Shown piece by piece: positions 19,342 through 26,813 of a DNA stretch of 64,000 nucleotides (position 1 is the first letter of the stretch; each line of letters begins with the position of its first letter). The notes beneath the pieces were generated by a model, which worked only from the letters and a program-made list of their open reading frames with translations, did no database searches and was not told the DNA's origin. A program made the position numbers and the translations under genes. The DNA is from Ramlibacter tataouinensis TTB310 (lineage in GTDB: Bacteria; Pseudomonadota; Gammaproteobacteria; Burkholderiales; Burkholderiaceae_C), in NCBI RefSeq assembly GCF_000215705.1, contig NC_015677.1:3546001-3610000 (forward strand). Direction: 5' to 3'.

Positions 19342-19977
19342 TTATGACGCCGGCGGCTCGTCGGCGCGGCGCAGCAGGTGGGCATGCACGGCGCCGGCCT
19401 TCAGGTGGCGCTGCAGAGCCAGCCCATGGCGCAGCAGCGCCGGCGCGTCCCAGGCCGTGGACGCCTCCAGGTACAGCCAGCCGCCGGGCGCCAGCACCGG
19501 CGCGGCGGCAGCCAGGGCCTTGTCGAACAGCCCGGCTTCGAACGGCGGGTCCAGGAACACCAGATCCTGGCTGGCCGGCGCCAGGTCGCGCAGCACGCTC
19601 AATGCGTTGCCACGCTGCACACGCACGCCCGACGCTTGCAGCCGGGCCACAAGGGCCCGCAGTCCGTCCACCAGCTGCGCGTCCTGCTCGACCAGCAGCA
19701 CCTCGGCCGCGCCGCGGGAGGCCGCCTCCAGCCCCAGGGCGCCGGTGCCGGCGAACACGTCGGCGCAGCGCCAGCCCGACAAGTCCTGGCCCAGCCAGTT
19801 GAACAGCGTCTCGCGCACCCGGTCCGGCGTGGGCCGCAGGCCGGGCCGGTCGGCCACCGGCAGCCGGGTGCGTTTCCACTGGCCGCCGATGATGCGCACC
19901 TCGTTCGGCACGCCGCGGCCGGCCGGGCGGCGGCCGGTGGAAGAAGGCGGGGAAGCTCGGCCGGAGGGGAAAGCCAT
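19342..19977 (-). CDS. rsmD: 16S rRNA (guanine(966)-N2)-methyltransferase RsmD
   Basis: SAM-dependent methyltransferase that modifies G966 of 16S rRNA during 30S assembly. It has 211 residues from the ATG at 19977, which begins MAFPSGRAS; the family core starts at NEVRIIGGQWKRTRL. The SAM-binding motif is ADVFAGTGALGLEAASRG and the catalytic motif is VFLDPPF. The upstream open frame has no family similarity. The pair rsmD-coaD followed by a divergent small gene is common in this lineage, while M16 peptidases and ftsY lie beyond. Confidence 0.94.
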   Translation of the reverse strand: MAFPSGRASPPSSTGRRPAGRGVPNEVRIIGGQWKRTRLPVADRPGLRPTPDRVRETLFNWLGQDLSGWRCADVFAGTGALGLEAASRGAAEVLLVEQDAQLVDGLRALVARLQASGVRVQRGNALSVLRDLAPASQDLVFLDPPFEAGLFDKALAAAAPVLAPGGWLYLEASTAWDAPALLRHGLALQRHLKAGAVHAHLLRRADEPPAS

Positions 19978-20082
19978 GGATCGAGCATAAGGCAGGCGCC
20001 GGGCCCGCCTGTCGGCGGGACCGCACGCGGCTTGTGGCCGCCTGCCTACCCAGCTCAGGCCCGGCCTCACGCAGCATGCCGC

Positions 20083-20280
20083 ATGCTTGAACGCTTTGCC
20101 CAGCCTCACCTTGCCGACGACGACGACACGCTCACCCGGTGGGCCGTCATGTCGGAGAAGGATGGCCGGCTGCGCGGCGAGCGCCGGACCGAGGCGCAGC
20201 CGGACCGCCTGATCTGGGTGATGCTGGTCGCCCTGGCTTTCGGCCCGGCGATCGGCTACTTCCTGGCCCAGTTCTGGTAG
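20083..20280 (+). CDS. Small single-helix membrane protein, unknown function
   Basis: Not recognised. Sixty-five residues: an acidic segment (HLADDDDTLTRW), a charged stretch (EKDGRLRGERRTEAQPDR) and one C-terminal membrane helix (LIWVMLVALAFGPAIGYFLA), so an N-in tail-anchored protein is likely. A later in-frame ATG at 20149 would give 43 residues. Neither start has a good ribosome-binding site. The clear helix and the stop just before a terminator support a real gene, but the call is uncertain. Confidence 0.5.
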   Translation: MLERFAQPHLADDDDTLTRWAVMSEKDGRLRGERRTEAQPDRLIWVMLVALAFGPAIGYFLAQFW

Positions 20281-20306
20281 GCGCCGCGGCGCCCGCCATC
20301 CGCCCC

Positions 20307-20336
20307 AAAAAAAAACGCAGCCGGCTGGCTGCGTTT
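20307..20336 (-). terminator. Rho-independent terminator for the M16 peptidase operon
   Basis: AAACGCAGCC (20313-20322) pairs with GGCTGCGTTT (20327-20336) around GGCT. Read on the minus strand the hairpin is followed by nine T residues (the A run at 20307-20315), so it ends leftward transcripts from the peptidase pair. On the plus strand there is no T run, so it would be weak for the small membrane gene. Confidence 0.85.
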
Positions 20337-20339
20337 GTA

Positions 20340-20412
20340 ACTCTCTCTGTGCTCTCTCTGTGCTCTCTCTGTGCTCTCTCTCGACTCTCTCTGTCGACTC
20401 TCTCTCTCTTTA
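20340..20412. repeat. Low-complexity tandem repeat (GTGCTCTCTCT units)
   Basis: About three exact copies of an 11-base unit GTGCTCTCTCT are followed by diverged CGACTCTCTCTGT copies and a CT run. It lies between the peptidase stop and its terminator, so in the minus-strand transcript it would give an AG-rich 3' untranslated region. No protein-coding potential is evident. Confidence 0.85.
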
Positions 20413-20484
20413 TGCCCTGTGTCGTACCCTGTGTGACAGCGGTGAATGGATTTTGATGCCAGTCGGCCGCGGCGCAAGCCCTGC

Positions 20485-20504
20485 CCCTGTCAGGATTGAC
20501 AGGG
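20485..20504. repeat. Inverted repeat CCCTGTCA-GGAT-TGACAGGG
   Basis: A perfect 8-base hairpin around a four-base loop, ten bases beyond the peptidase stop codon. No T run follows on either strand, so it is not a standard terminator. It could stabilise the 3' end of the peptidase mRNA. Confidence 0.5.
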
Positions 20505-20514
20505 CGAGCGCCAT

Positions 20515-21888
20515 TTAGCGCGCCGCCGCCGCAGCGGGTGTTGCGCCGGCGCCGACAGTAACGGTGACCATGCGTCCCGGCTGCAGCTTGCGCCCGAAAG
20601 CGGCGCGGATCTGCTCCAGCGTCACCGCGCGCACCTTCTGCTGCCAGGTGTCCAGGTAATCCAGCGGCAGGTCGTTCCAGGCGATCGCCGACACGTTGTC
20701 CAGCAGCTTGCGGTTGCTGTCGATGCGCAGCGCGAAGCCGCCAGCCAGGTTGTCCTTGGCCGCCTGCAGTTCGGCAGCGGTCGGGCCTTCGGCGACGAAG
20801 CGCGCCACCGTGCCCTGCACCACCTGCACCGCCTGGGCCGCCTGGTCGGGCCGGGTCTGCAGGCCCACGGTGAAGGCGCCGGCATGCAGGCCCGGCGAGA
20901 AGTAGCTGTAGACGCTATAGGACAGGCCGCGTTTTTCCCGCACTTCGGTAGTCAGGCGGGAAACGAAACCGCCGCCGCCCAGGATGTAGTTGCCCACGAA
21001 CAGCGGGAAGTGGTCCGGGTCGCTGCGCCGGTAGCCGGGCTGGCCGATCAGCACATGGGCCTGGGCCGAGTCGAAGGGGATGGCCTGCACCACCGGCGTG
21101 GCCAGCGGCGCCACCTCGGGCACAGGCGGCAGCGGCTCGCAGCGCTGGGCCTGGGGCGGCAGGCGCGCCAGCAGCTGGGCCGCCAGCCGGTCGGCCTGGG
21201 CCCGGTCCACATCGCCCACGATGCTCACTTTGGCCCGGCAGGGCTGCACATGGCGGGCATAGAAGCCCCGCATGTCCTCCAGGGTGATGGCGGCGAGCGT
21301 GGCTTGGGTGGTCTCCTGGCCGTAAGGATGGTCGCCGTACACCGCCGGCTGGAAGGCCAGCGAGGCCACGGTGGCGGGCCGGGTGAGCGACTCGCGGATG
21401 GAGGCGGCGATGCGCTCGCGGTCACGCTGCCACACGTCCTGCGGGAAAGAAGGCTCGCCCAGCTGGCGCGCCGCCAGGGCGACGGCCTTGGGCAGCAGGT
21501 CGGGATAGCTCAGCGAACGCAGCGAAAAGCTCATGCGGTCGCTGCCGGCGCTGCCGCCGAAGCCGGCGCCCAGGTCGGCCCAGGCCTCGCCCAGCTGGTT
21601 CTCGTCCAGCGCCGGCTCGCCATCGCGCGCGAGCACGCCGTTGTCGACCATGCCGGCAGTGACGCTGGCCAGCCCCGCCTTGCCGGCCGGGTCGCGCCGG
21701 CCGCCCGCGTCGAAATCGACCTGCACGTCCACCATGGGGATGGAGCGGCTCTCGACCAGGTAGATGCGGGCCCCGCTGGGCTGGGTCCAGTGCTGGATGG
21801 GCAGGGCGGCGAGCGCGGCCTGGCCGCCCAGGGCGAGCAGCACGCCGGCCAGCAGCCGGCCCATGGCTTGTTTGTTCATGGCGATCAT
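20515..21888 (-). CDS. M16-family peptidase-like protein, non-catalytic type
   Basis: Periplasmic pitrilysin-fold protein of 457 residues with a signal peptide (GRLLAGVLLALGGQAALA). The zinc site HxxEH of active M16 enzymes is absent: the matching stretch reads GKAGLASVTAGMVDNG. The C-terminal substrate-binding part is conserved (EVREKRGLSYSVYSYFSPG). Such proteins usually partner with an active subunit, here the gene immediately upstream (19-base gap). The first ATG gives MIAMNKQ; the second (MNKQAMGR) is equally likely. A strong terminator follows downstream. Confidence 0.88.
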   Translation of the reverse strand: MIAMNKQAMGRLLAGVLLALGGQAALAALPIQHWTQPSGARIYLVESRSIPMVDVQVDFDAGGRRDPAGKAGLASVTAGMVDNGVLARDGEPALDENQLGEAWADLGAGFGGSAGSDRMSFSLRSLSYPDLLPKAVALAARQLGEPSFPQDVWQRDRERIAASIRESLTRPATVASLAFQPAVYGDHPYGQETTQATLAAITLEDMRGFYARHVQPCRAKVSIVGDVDRAQADRLAAQLLARLPPQAQRCEPLPPVPEVAPLATPVVQAIPFDSAQAHVLIGQPGYRRSDPDHFPLFVGNYILGGGGFVSRLTTEVREKRGLSYSVYSYFSPGLHAGAFTVGLQTRPDQAAQAVQVVQGTVARFVAEGPTAAELQAAKDNLAGGFALRIDSNRKLLDNVSAIAWNDLPLDYLDTWQQKVRAVTLEQIRAAFGRKLQPGRMVTVTVGAGATPAAAAAR

Positions 21889-21906
21889 CGGAGAAAAAAG
21901 CGGTGG

Positions 21907-23325
21907 CTAGTGGCGGGCGCCGGACGGCGGCGTGCGGGCGGGGCGGCTCGGGTCTGGCGGCAGGGGCCGCAGCGTGCCGACGGTGAGCTGGTCGTCACCG
22001 AAGTAGCGGGCGGCCACCGCCTGGACCTGTGCGGCCGTGACGCCGCGCAGGCGCTGGATCAGCCGCTCGCCCGCGTCCAGGGGCAGCCCTTGCGACCACA
22101 GGCTGCCCAGTTCGCGCGCCTGGTTCATCACCGAGTCGAGCTTGTAGACCTCGCCGGCGATCCAGCGCGTCTTGACCCGCTGCAGCTCGGCCTCGGACAC
22201 GCCTTCGCGCGCGACGCGGGCGACCTCGGTGCGCAGCGCGGCCTCGGCCTGCGCGGGCGTCTTGCCCGGCGCCGGCACGGCGTCCAGCGTGAACAGCTGC
22301 GGCCCGCGGCCCCACAGGCCGTTGCCGGCGCCGGCGCTGTCGGCCACGCGGTCCGGCCCCTGCGTCAGGCCGCGGTCCAGCCGGGCGCCCGAGTAGCCGT
22401 CGAGCACCGCGGCCAGCACGGTGAGCGCCAACGCATCGTCGTTGGCCGGCGTGGACTCGAACGAAGTGAGCTGCGGCACCTTGAACGCCAGCGCCACATA
22501 GGACTGCTCGGCCGGCGCCTTGTACTCGATGCGGCGGATGCCGGCCTGCGGCGGTTCGGGCCGGGGCTTGCGATCGGGCACGGGCCGCGCCTGGATGCCG
22601 CCGTAGTGCTTCTCGGCCAGGCGCCGCACCTGGGCCACGTCGACGTCGCCCGCCACCACCACGGCCGCATTGGCAGGCGCGTACCACTGGCGGTAGAACG
22701 CGCGCGCGTCCTCGGGCTTCATGGACACCAGGTCGCCCATCCAGCCGACGATGGGCCGCCGGTACGGCGAGGCCTGGAAGGTGGCGGCGTTGAGCGTCTC
22801 CCACAGCATCGCGCGCGGCGAATCCTCGGTGCGCAGGCGCCTTTCCTCCTTGACCACTTCCAGCTCGCGGCGGAACTCCTCGTCCGGCCACTGGTTGTTG
22901 GCGAAGCGGTCCGCCTCCAGCCGCATCACGTCCTCCAGCCGCTCGGCGGGGATCTGCTGGAAGTAGCCGGTGAAGTCGCGGCCGGTGAAGGCGTTCTCCT
23001 GGCCGCCCAGGGCCGCCACGCGGCGCGAGAACTCGCCGGGCGCCAGCGTCTTCGTGCCCTTGAACAGCATGTGTTCCAGCACGTGGGCCACGCCGCTCAG
23101 GCCGTCGACCTCGTCCATGGCGCCCACGCGCACCCACAGCATGTGGACCGCCGTGGGCGCGCGGCGGTCGGGCTTGACGATCACCGTCATGCCGTTCCTG
23201 AGCGTGAACTGCTCGGCTTTGGTGGGGGCGGGAGGCGGGTTCTGGGCCGCCGCGGGCGGCAGGAAGGAAAGAGCCAGCAAGGACAGCAGGGGCGCCGCCA
23301 GCCAGCCCGGCAGGAGGTGTTTCAT
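21907..23325 (-). CDS. M16-family zinc metallopeptidase (catalytic subunit)
   Basis: Periplasmic zinc protease of 472 residues with a signal peptide ending near AAAQN (residue 28). The inverted zinc motif HVLEH is at residues 81-85, with the distal glutamate expected in the VVKEERRLRTEDSPRA segment. The fold pairs with the non-catalytic M16 gene downstream to form the usual two-chain clamshell. Substrates are probably peptides or leader peptides; none can be assigned. The start is only 30 bases from divergent ftsY. Confidence 0.92.
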   Translation of the reverse strand: MKHLLPGWLAAPLLSLLALSFLPPAAAQNPPPAPTKAEQFTLRNGMTVIVKPDRRAPTAVHMLWVRVGAMDEVDGLSGVAHVLEHMLFKGTKTLAPGEFSRRVAALGGQENAFTGRDFTGYFQQIPAERLEDVMRLEADRFANNQWPDEEFRRELEVVKEERRLRTEDSPRAMLWETLNAATFQASPYRRPIVGWMGDLVSMKPEDARAFYRQWYAPANAAVVVAGDVDVAQVRRLAEKHYGGIQARPVPDRKPRPEPPQAGIRRIEYKAPAEQSYVALAFKVPQLTSFESTPANDDALALTVLAAVLDGYSGARLDRGLTQGPDRVADSAGAGNGLWGRGPQLFTLDAVPAPGKTPAQAEAALRTEVARVAREGVSEAELQRVKTRWIAGEVYKLDSVMNQARELGSLWSQGLPLDAGERLIQRLRGVTAAQVQAVAARYFGDDQLTVGTLRPLPPDPSRPARTPPSGARH

Positions 23326-23343
23326 AGAATCCCTGTGATTCTA
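23325..23343. promoter_or_regulatory. Palindromic divergent promoter candidate (TAGAAT-N7-ATTCTA)
   Basis: TAGAAT at 23325-23330 and its reverse complement at 23338-23343 put a -10-like hexamer on each strand inside the 30-base gap between the peptidase and ftsY. It could serve both genes or be an operator. No matching -35 boxes are obvious. Confidence 0.35.
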
Positions 23344-23355
23344 GAAACGGTGCCG

Positions 23356-24501
23356 ATGTTCAGTTTCTTCCGGAAAAAACCCGCGGCGACGCCGGCGCCC
23401 GCCCCCATCCCACCCGTCGCGGCGCCCACGCCCGCGCCGGCTCCGACGCCTCCCGCCCCCATCGCCGAACCGGCCGCGCCAGTGGTGGCAGCGCCCGAAC
23501 CCGCCCCTGCGCCGGCCCCTGCCCGCAGCGGCGGCCTGATCGGCAGCGCCCTGGTGCAGGCCATGGACATCCCCGTGGCAGCGCCGGTGGCGCCGGAGCG
23601 CCAGGGCTGGTTCGGCAAGCTCAGCAGCGGCTTGCGCAAGACCGGCAGCAACCTGTCGCAGGTGTTCACCGGCGGCGTGATCGACGAGGCGCTGTACGAG
23701 GAGCTGGAGTCGGCCCTGCTGCTGGCCGACGCCGGGGTGCAGGCGACGCAAACCCTGCTGGATGCCGTGCGCAAGAAGGTGGCGTCCAGCGGGGCCACGC
23801 GGCCGGTGCAGGCCAAGAACATCCTGGCCGAGGCGCTGACGCAGCTGCTCAAGCCCCTGGAAAAGCCGCTGGTGATCGGCCGCCACCAGCCCACGGTGAT
23901 CATGGTGGCCGGCGTCAACGGCGCGGGCAAGACCACCTCCATCGGCAAGCTGACCAAGCATCTGTCCAGCGAGGGCGCCTCGGTGCTGCTGGCGGCGGCC
24001 GACACCTTCCGCGCCGCCGCGCGCGAGCAGCTGGCGATCTGGGCCGACCGCAACACGGTGGAGATCGTCAGCCAGGAAGGAGGCGATCCGTCGGCGGTGA
24101 GCTTCGACGCGGTGAGCGCCGGCCGCGCCCGCGGCAAGGACGTGGTGATCGTGGACACCGCGGGCCGCCTGCCCACGCAGCTGCACCTGATGGAGGAGCT
24201 GCGCAAGATCAAGCGCGTGGTGCAGAAGGCCGATGCGAGCGCGCCGCACGAGGTGCTGCTGGTGATCGACGGCAACACCGGCCAGAACGCCCTGACCCAG
24301 GTCAAGGCCTTCGACGCGGCGCTGGGGCTCACCGGCCTGGTCATCACCAAGCTGGACGGCACGGCCAAGGGCGGCGTGCTGGCAGCCATCGCGCAGGAGA
24401 AGCCGGTGCCGGTGTATTTCATCGGCGTGGGCGAGAAGCTGGAGGACCTGGAGACGTTCAGCGCGCGGGAATTCGCGCTGGCGCTGCTTGGGCAGGGCTG
24501 A
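23356..24501 (+). CDS. ftsY: Signal recognition particle receptor FtsY
   Basis: GTPase that docks SRP-ribosome complexes at the inner membrane for co-translational insertion. The 381 residues comprise a short N-terminus (MFSFFRKKP), a Pro/Ala-rich linker to about residue 60, then the NG domain. GTPase motifs are GVNGAGKTTSIGKL, DTFRAAAREQL, DTAGRLPTQ and TKLDGTAKGG. The acidic A domain of enteric FtsY is replaced by the Pro/Ala linker, as is usual in betaproteobacteria. The ATG at 23356 has no clear ribosome-binding site; the long open frame before it is noise opposite the peptidase genes. Confidence 0.96.
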   Translation: MFSFFRKKPAATPAPAPIPPVAAPTPAPAPTPPAPIAEPAAPVVAAPEPAPAPAPARSGGLIGSALVQAMDIPVAAPVAPERQGWFGKLSSGLRKTGSNLSQVFTGGVIDEALYEELESALLLADAGVQATQTLLDAVRKKVASSGATRPVQAKNILAEALTQLLKPLEKPLVIGRHQPTVIMVAGVNGAGKTTSIGKLTKHLSSEGASVLLAAADTFRAAAREQLAIWADRNTVEIVSQEGGDPSAVSFDAVSAGRARGKDVVIVDTAGRLPTQLHLMEELRKIKRVVQKADASAPHEVLLVIDGNTGQNALTQVKAFDAALGLTGLVITKLDGTAKGGVLAAIAQEKPVPVYFIGVGEKLEDLETFSAREFALALLGQG

Positions 24502-24522
24502 GTCTTCGCGGGCCGTGCAGGC

Positions 24523-24687
24523 ATGCCCGGCGCCGCGGTGCTCGTCCCCGTGGGCGAGTTGCGGCGGCTGCAGGCGGCGGCGAAACCGTCCTTGAAGGAG
24601 TTGCTGCTGTCGGACGCCGGCCGGACCGATCTGGTGCTGCCTGCCCGGGGTACGGCGCGCCGTCGCTTGCCTCGGACGCACGGCTGA
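24523..24687 (+). pseudogene. Truncated Phd/YefM-type antitoxin (C-terminal part only)
   Basis: Fifty-four residues beginning MPGAAVLVPVGELRRLQ and continuing PSLKELLLSDAGRTDL to a basic end, the C-terminal half of antitoxins that pair with FitB-type PIN toxins. The N-terminal DNA-binding and dimerisation part, normally about 40 residues, is missing: the frame runs back only into the ftsY stop. The remaining part is the one that normally wraps the toxin. The gene ends three bases before the toxin ATG, so the pair is still an operon. Confidence 0.65.
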
Positions 24688-24690
24688 CGC

Positions 24691-25098
24691 ATGTACCTGC
24701 TGGACACCAACGTCGTCTCGGAACTGCGCAGGCCGAAGCCGCACGGCGGGGTCGTGGCATGGCTGCGCGGCGTCGACGACCTCCACCTGCACTTGTCGGC
24801 GGTGACGGTGGGCGAGATCCAGGCCGGCATCGAGCTGACCCGCGAGCAGGATCCGGCCAAGGCGGCCAGCCTCGAGCAGTGGCTGGCCTCGCTCGCGAAC
24901 GCCTACAACGTGCTTCCCATGGACGCGTCGGCCTTACGGGCCTGGGCCGTGATGATGCCCCGCAGATCGGACACTCTTTACGAGGACGCGATGATCGCGG
25001 CCACCGCGCAGGTGCACGGCCTTGCCGTGGTCACCCGCGACGTCTCCGATTTCAAGGCCTTCGGCGTGCCGCTGTTCAACCCGTTCGAGGGCGCTTGA
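24691..25098 (+). CDS. PIN-domain toxin, FitB/VapC type
   Basis: Predicted Mg2+-dependent ribonuclease toxin of a type II toxin-antitoxin system, 135 residues. The acidic active-site residues are all visible: Asp5 in LLDTNVVSE, Glu42 in TVGEIQAG, Asp99 in YEDAMIAA and Asp117 in VTRDVSDF. Ending DFKAFGVPLFNPF is typical of FitB. It is preceded at three bases by the truncated antitoxin, so how it is held in check is unclear. It probably came in with mobile DNA next to ftsY. Confidence 0.9.
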   Translation: MYLLDTNVVSELRRPKPHGGVVAWLRGVDDLHLHLSAVTVGEIQAGIELTREQDPAKAASLEQWLASLANAYNVLPMDASALRAWAVMMPRRSDTLYEDAMIAATAQVHGLAVVTRDVSDFKAFGVPLFNPFEGA

Positions 25099-25126
25099 TG
25101 CCACCACGCAGCCGGCCGAAGCCGGT

Positions 25127-25960
25127 TCAGCGAGACATCACCCGCCGCGCGAAGTAGCTCGCCGCATCCACCCCCAGCACCAGCACCAGCATCGCCGCCA
25201 GCACCGACGAGGTCTCGGCCATCTGGAACAGCCCCAGGTGGAAAGCCAGCAGCTGCCCCAGGCCGCCCGCGCCCACCACGCCCAGCACCGCCGCGGCACG
25301 GATGTTGTTCTCCCAGCGGTACAGGGTGTAGCTCACCAGCTGCGGCAGCACCTGCGGCAGCGTGGCATACAGCAGCACCCGGCCCTCGCCCACGCCGCGC
25401 AGGCGCAGCGCGAAGCCCGGGCCCTCGGGCGCGTTCTCGAGGCCTTCCGCGAACAGCCGGCCCAGCACACCGGTGGTGTGCAGCGCCAGGGCCAGCGTGC
25501 CGGCCAGCGGCCCGAGGCCGGCGGCCACCAGCAGCAAGGCGGCCCACATCAGCTCGGGCACGCTGCGCAAGGCGTTCAGCAGCAGCCGGCTGGCGCCGCG
25601 CCAGCGCGCGGGATCGCCCGTGTGCGTGCGGGCCGCGGGCAGCGCCAGCAGCAGGCCGAAGACGGCCGCCAGCAGCGTGCCCACCACGGACATGGCCAGT
25701 GTTTCCAGCATGGCCGGCAGCAGCCTGGCAAGGAAGCGCGCGTCGGTGCTGGGCGCGAGCAGCTCCGCCAGGAAGCGGCCCATGTGGCGCAGCGCGTCGA
25801 TCGAGAGGAACTTGCCCCACTGCAGGTCCAGCGACCAGAAACTCGCCACCACCAGGGCCAGCAGGCCCGCCACCATCCAGCAGGCGCGGCAGCGCGCATC
25901 GAACAGCGGGGGCGGCAGGCGGTAGACCTGGTTCGCGGCGGGCGGACGGCGGGAACTCAT
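25127..25960 (-). CDS. phnE: PhnE-type ABC transporter permease (second copy)
   Basis: Inner-membrane permease of the phosphonate/phosphite transporter family, 277 residues, about six membrane helices. The coupling motif lies in YATLPQVLPQLVSYTLYRWE, and the stretch RAAAVLGVVGAGGLGQLL is the family signature. Last gene of the senA-transporter run, seven bases after the first phnE. Two unequal PhnE copies are common in this family. No C-P lyase or phosphite dehydrogenase gene is near; the link to senA suggests another oxyanion. Confidence 0.88.
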   Translation of the reverse strand: MSSRRPPAANQVYRLPPPLFDARCRACWMVAGLLALVVASFWSLDLQWGKFLSIDALRHMGRFLAELLAPSTDARFLARLLPAMLETLAMSVVGTLLAAVFGLLLALPAARTHTGDPARWRGASRLLLNALRSVPELMWAALLLVAAGLGPLAGTLALALHTTGVLGRLFAEGLENAPEGPGFALRLRGVGEGRVLLYATLPQVLPQLVSYTLYRWENNIRAAAVLGVVGAGGLGQLLAFHLGLFQMAETSSVLAAMLVLVLGVDAASYFARRVMSR

Positions 25961-25967
25961 GACCTGT

Positions 25968-26807
25968 TCATCCCAGCGCGCGGCGCAGCACGGCGCTCAG
26001 ACGGTCGGTCAGGGCCACCAGGATCACGAACACGGCCAGCAGCGTGCACACCTCGGACCCGTTGAACATCTTCATCGAGTTGTCCATCTGCTGGCCCAGG
26101 CCGCCGGCCCCGACGAAGCCCAGCACCGCCGACGAACGGATGGCGCATTCCCAGCGGTAGACCGTGTAGCTGGTCAGCTCGGCAGCGCTGGCGGGCAGCA
26201 GGCCGTAGAAGAAGGCCTGCAGGCGGCCGGCGCCGTTGCGCAGCAGGGCGGTGCTGGCCTGGGCATCGCCGCTGTCCAGGATCTCGCCATACACCTTGCC
26301 CAGCATGCCCGCATAGGTGAGCGCGATGGCCAGCACGCCGGCCGTGGGCCCCAGGCCCACCACGCGCACGAACACCAGGGCCCAGATCAGCTCGGGCACG
26401 CTGCGCAGCACCACCAGCACGGCACGCACGATGGCCCGCAGCAAAGCGGGCATCGCCGCCATGCGGCCGGCCAGCCCTGAGATCGACAGCGCGCGCACGG
26501 ACAGCAGGGCCAGCGGCACGGCCACCAGCCAGGCCAGCGCCAGGCCGGCGGTGGCGATGGCGATGGTGCGCCAGGTCTCGCGCGCCACCAGGCCCAGGAA
26601 CTCGCCGTCCAGCCGCGGCGGCAGGAAGTCGGCCAGGAAGCGCAGGGCGGGCCGGACGCTGTCCGGCGCAAGCAGGGTCCAGGGCCTGAATTCGGCCAGC
26701 ACCAGCAGCGGCCACAGCACCGCGGCCGCCGCCAGCAGCCAGAACACGCGGCCGGCCCAGGCCGGGTCACGCGCGGCGGACGCGAAGGTCGGGCGGGTGA
26801 CGGCCAT
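25968..26807 (-). CDS. phnE: PhnE-type ABC transporter permease (first copy)
   Basis: Inner-membrane permease of 279 residues with about six helices. Family features are RSVPELIWALVFVRVVGLGP, YGLLPASAAELTSYTVYRWE (coupling loop) and RSSAVLGFVGAGGLGQQM. It lies six bases after the ATPase gene and seven before the second permease, so the two probably form a heterodimeric pore. The substrate is not readable from the protein; see the binding-protein entry for the selenium argument. Confidence 0.88.
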   Translation of the reverse strand: MAVTRPTFASAARDPAWAGRVFWLLAAAAVLWPLLVLAEFRPWTLLAPDSVRPALRFLADFLPPRLDGEFLGLVARETWRTIAIATAGLALAWLVAVPLALLSVRALSISGLAGRMAAMPALLRAIVRAVLVVLRSVPELIWALVFVRVVGLGPTAGVLAIALTYAGMLGKVYGEILDSGDAQASTALLRNGAGRLQAFFYGLLPASAAELTSYTVYRWECAIRSSAVLGFVGAGGLGQQMDNSMKMFNGSEVCTLLAVFVILVALTDRLSAVLRRALG

Positions 26808-26813
26808 GGGCGG

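Noticed and set aside
20340..20412. Possible CRISPR array
   Set aside because: The units are about 11 bases with no spacers, and no cas genes are present; it is a simple tandem repeat.
20884..23355. A long upstream extension of ftsY in the same frame
   Set aside because: It runs opposite the M16 peptidase genes, while FtsY begins MFSFFRKKP at 23356 with the expected N-terminal layout.
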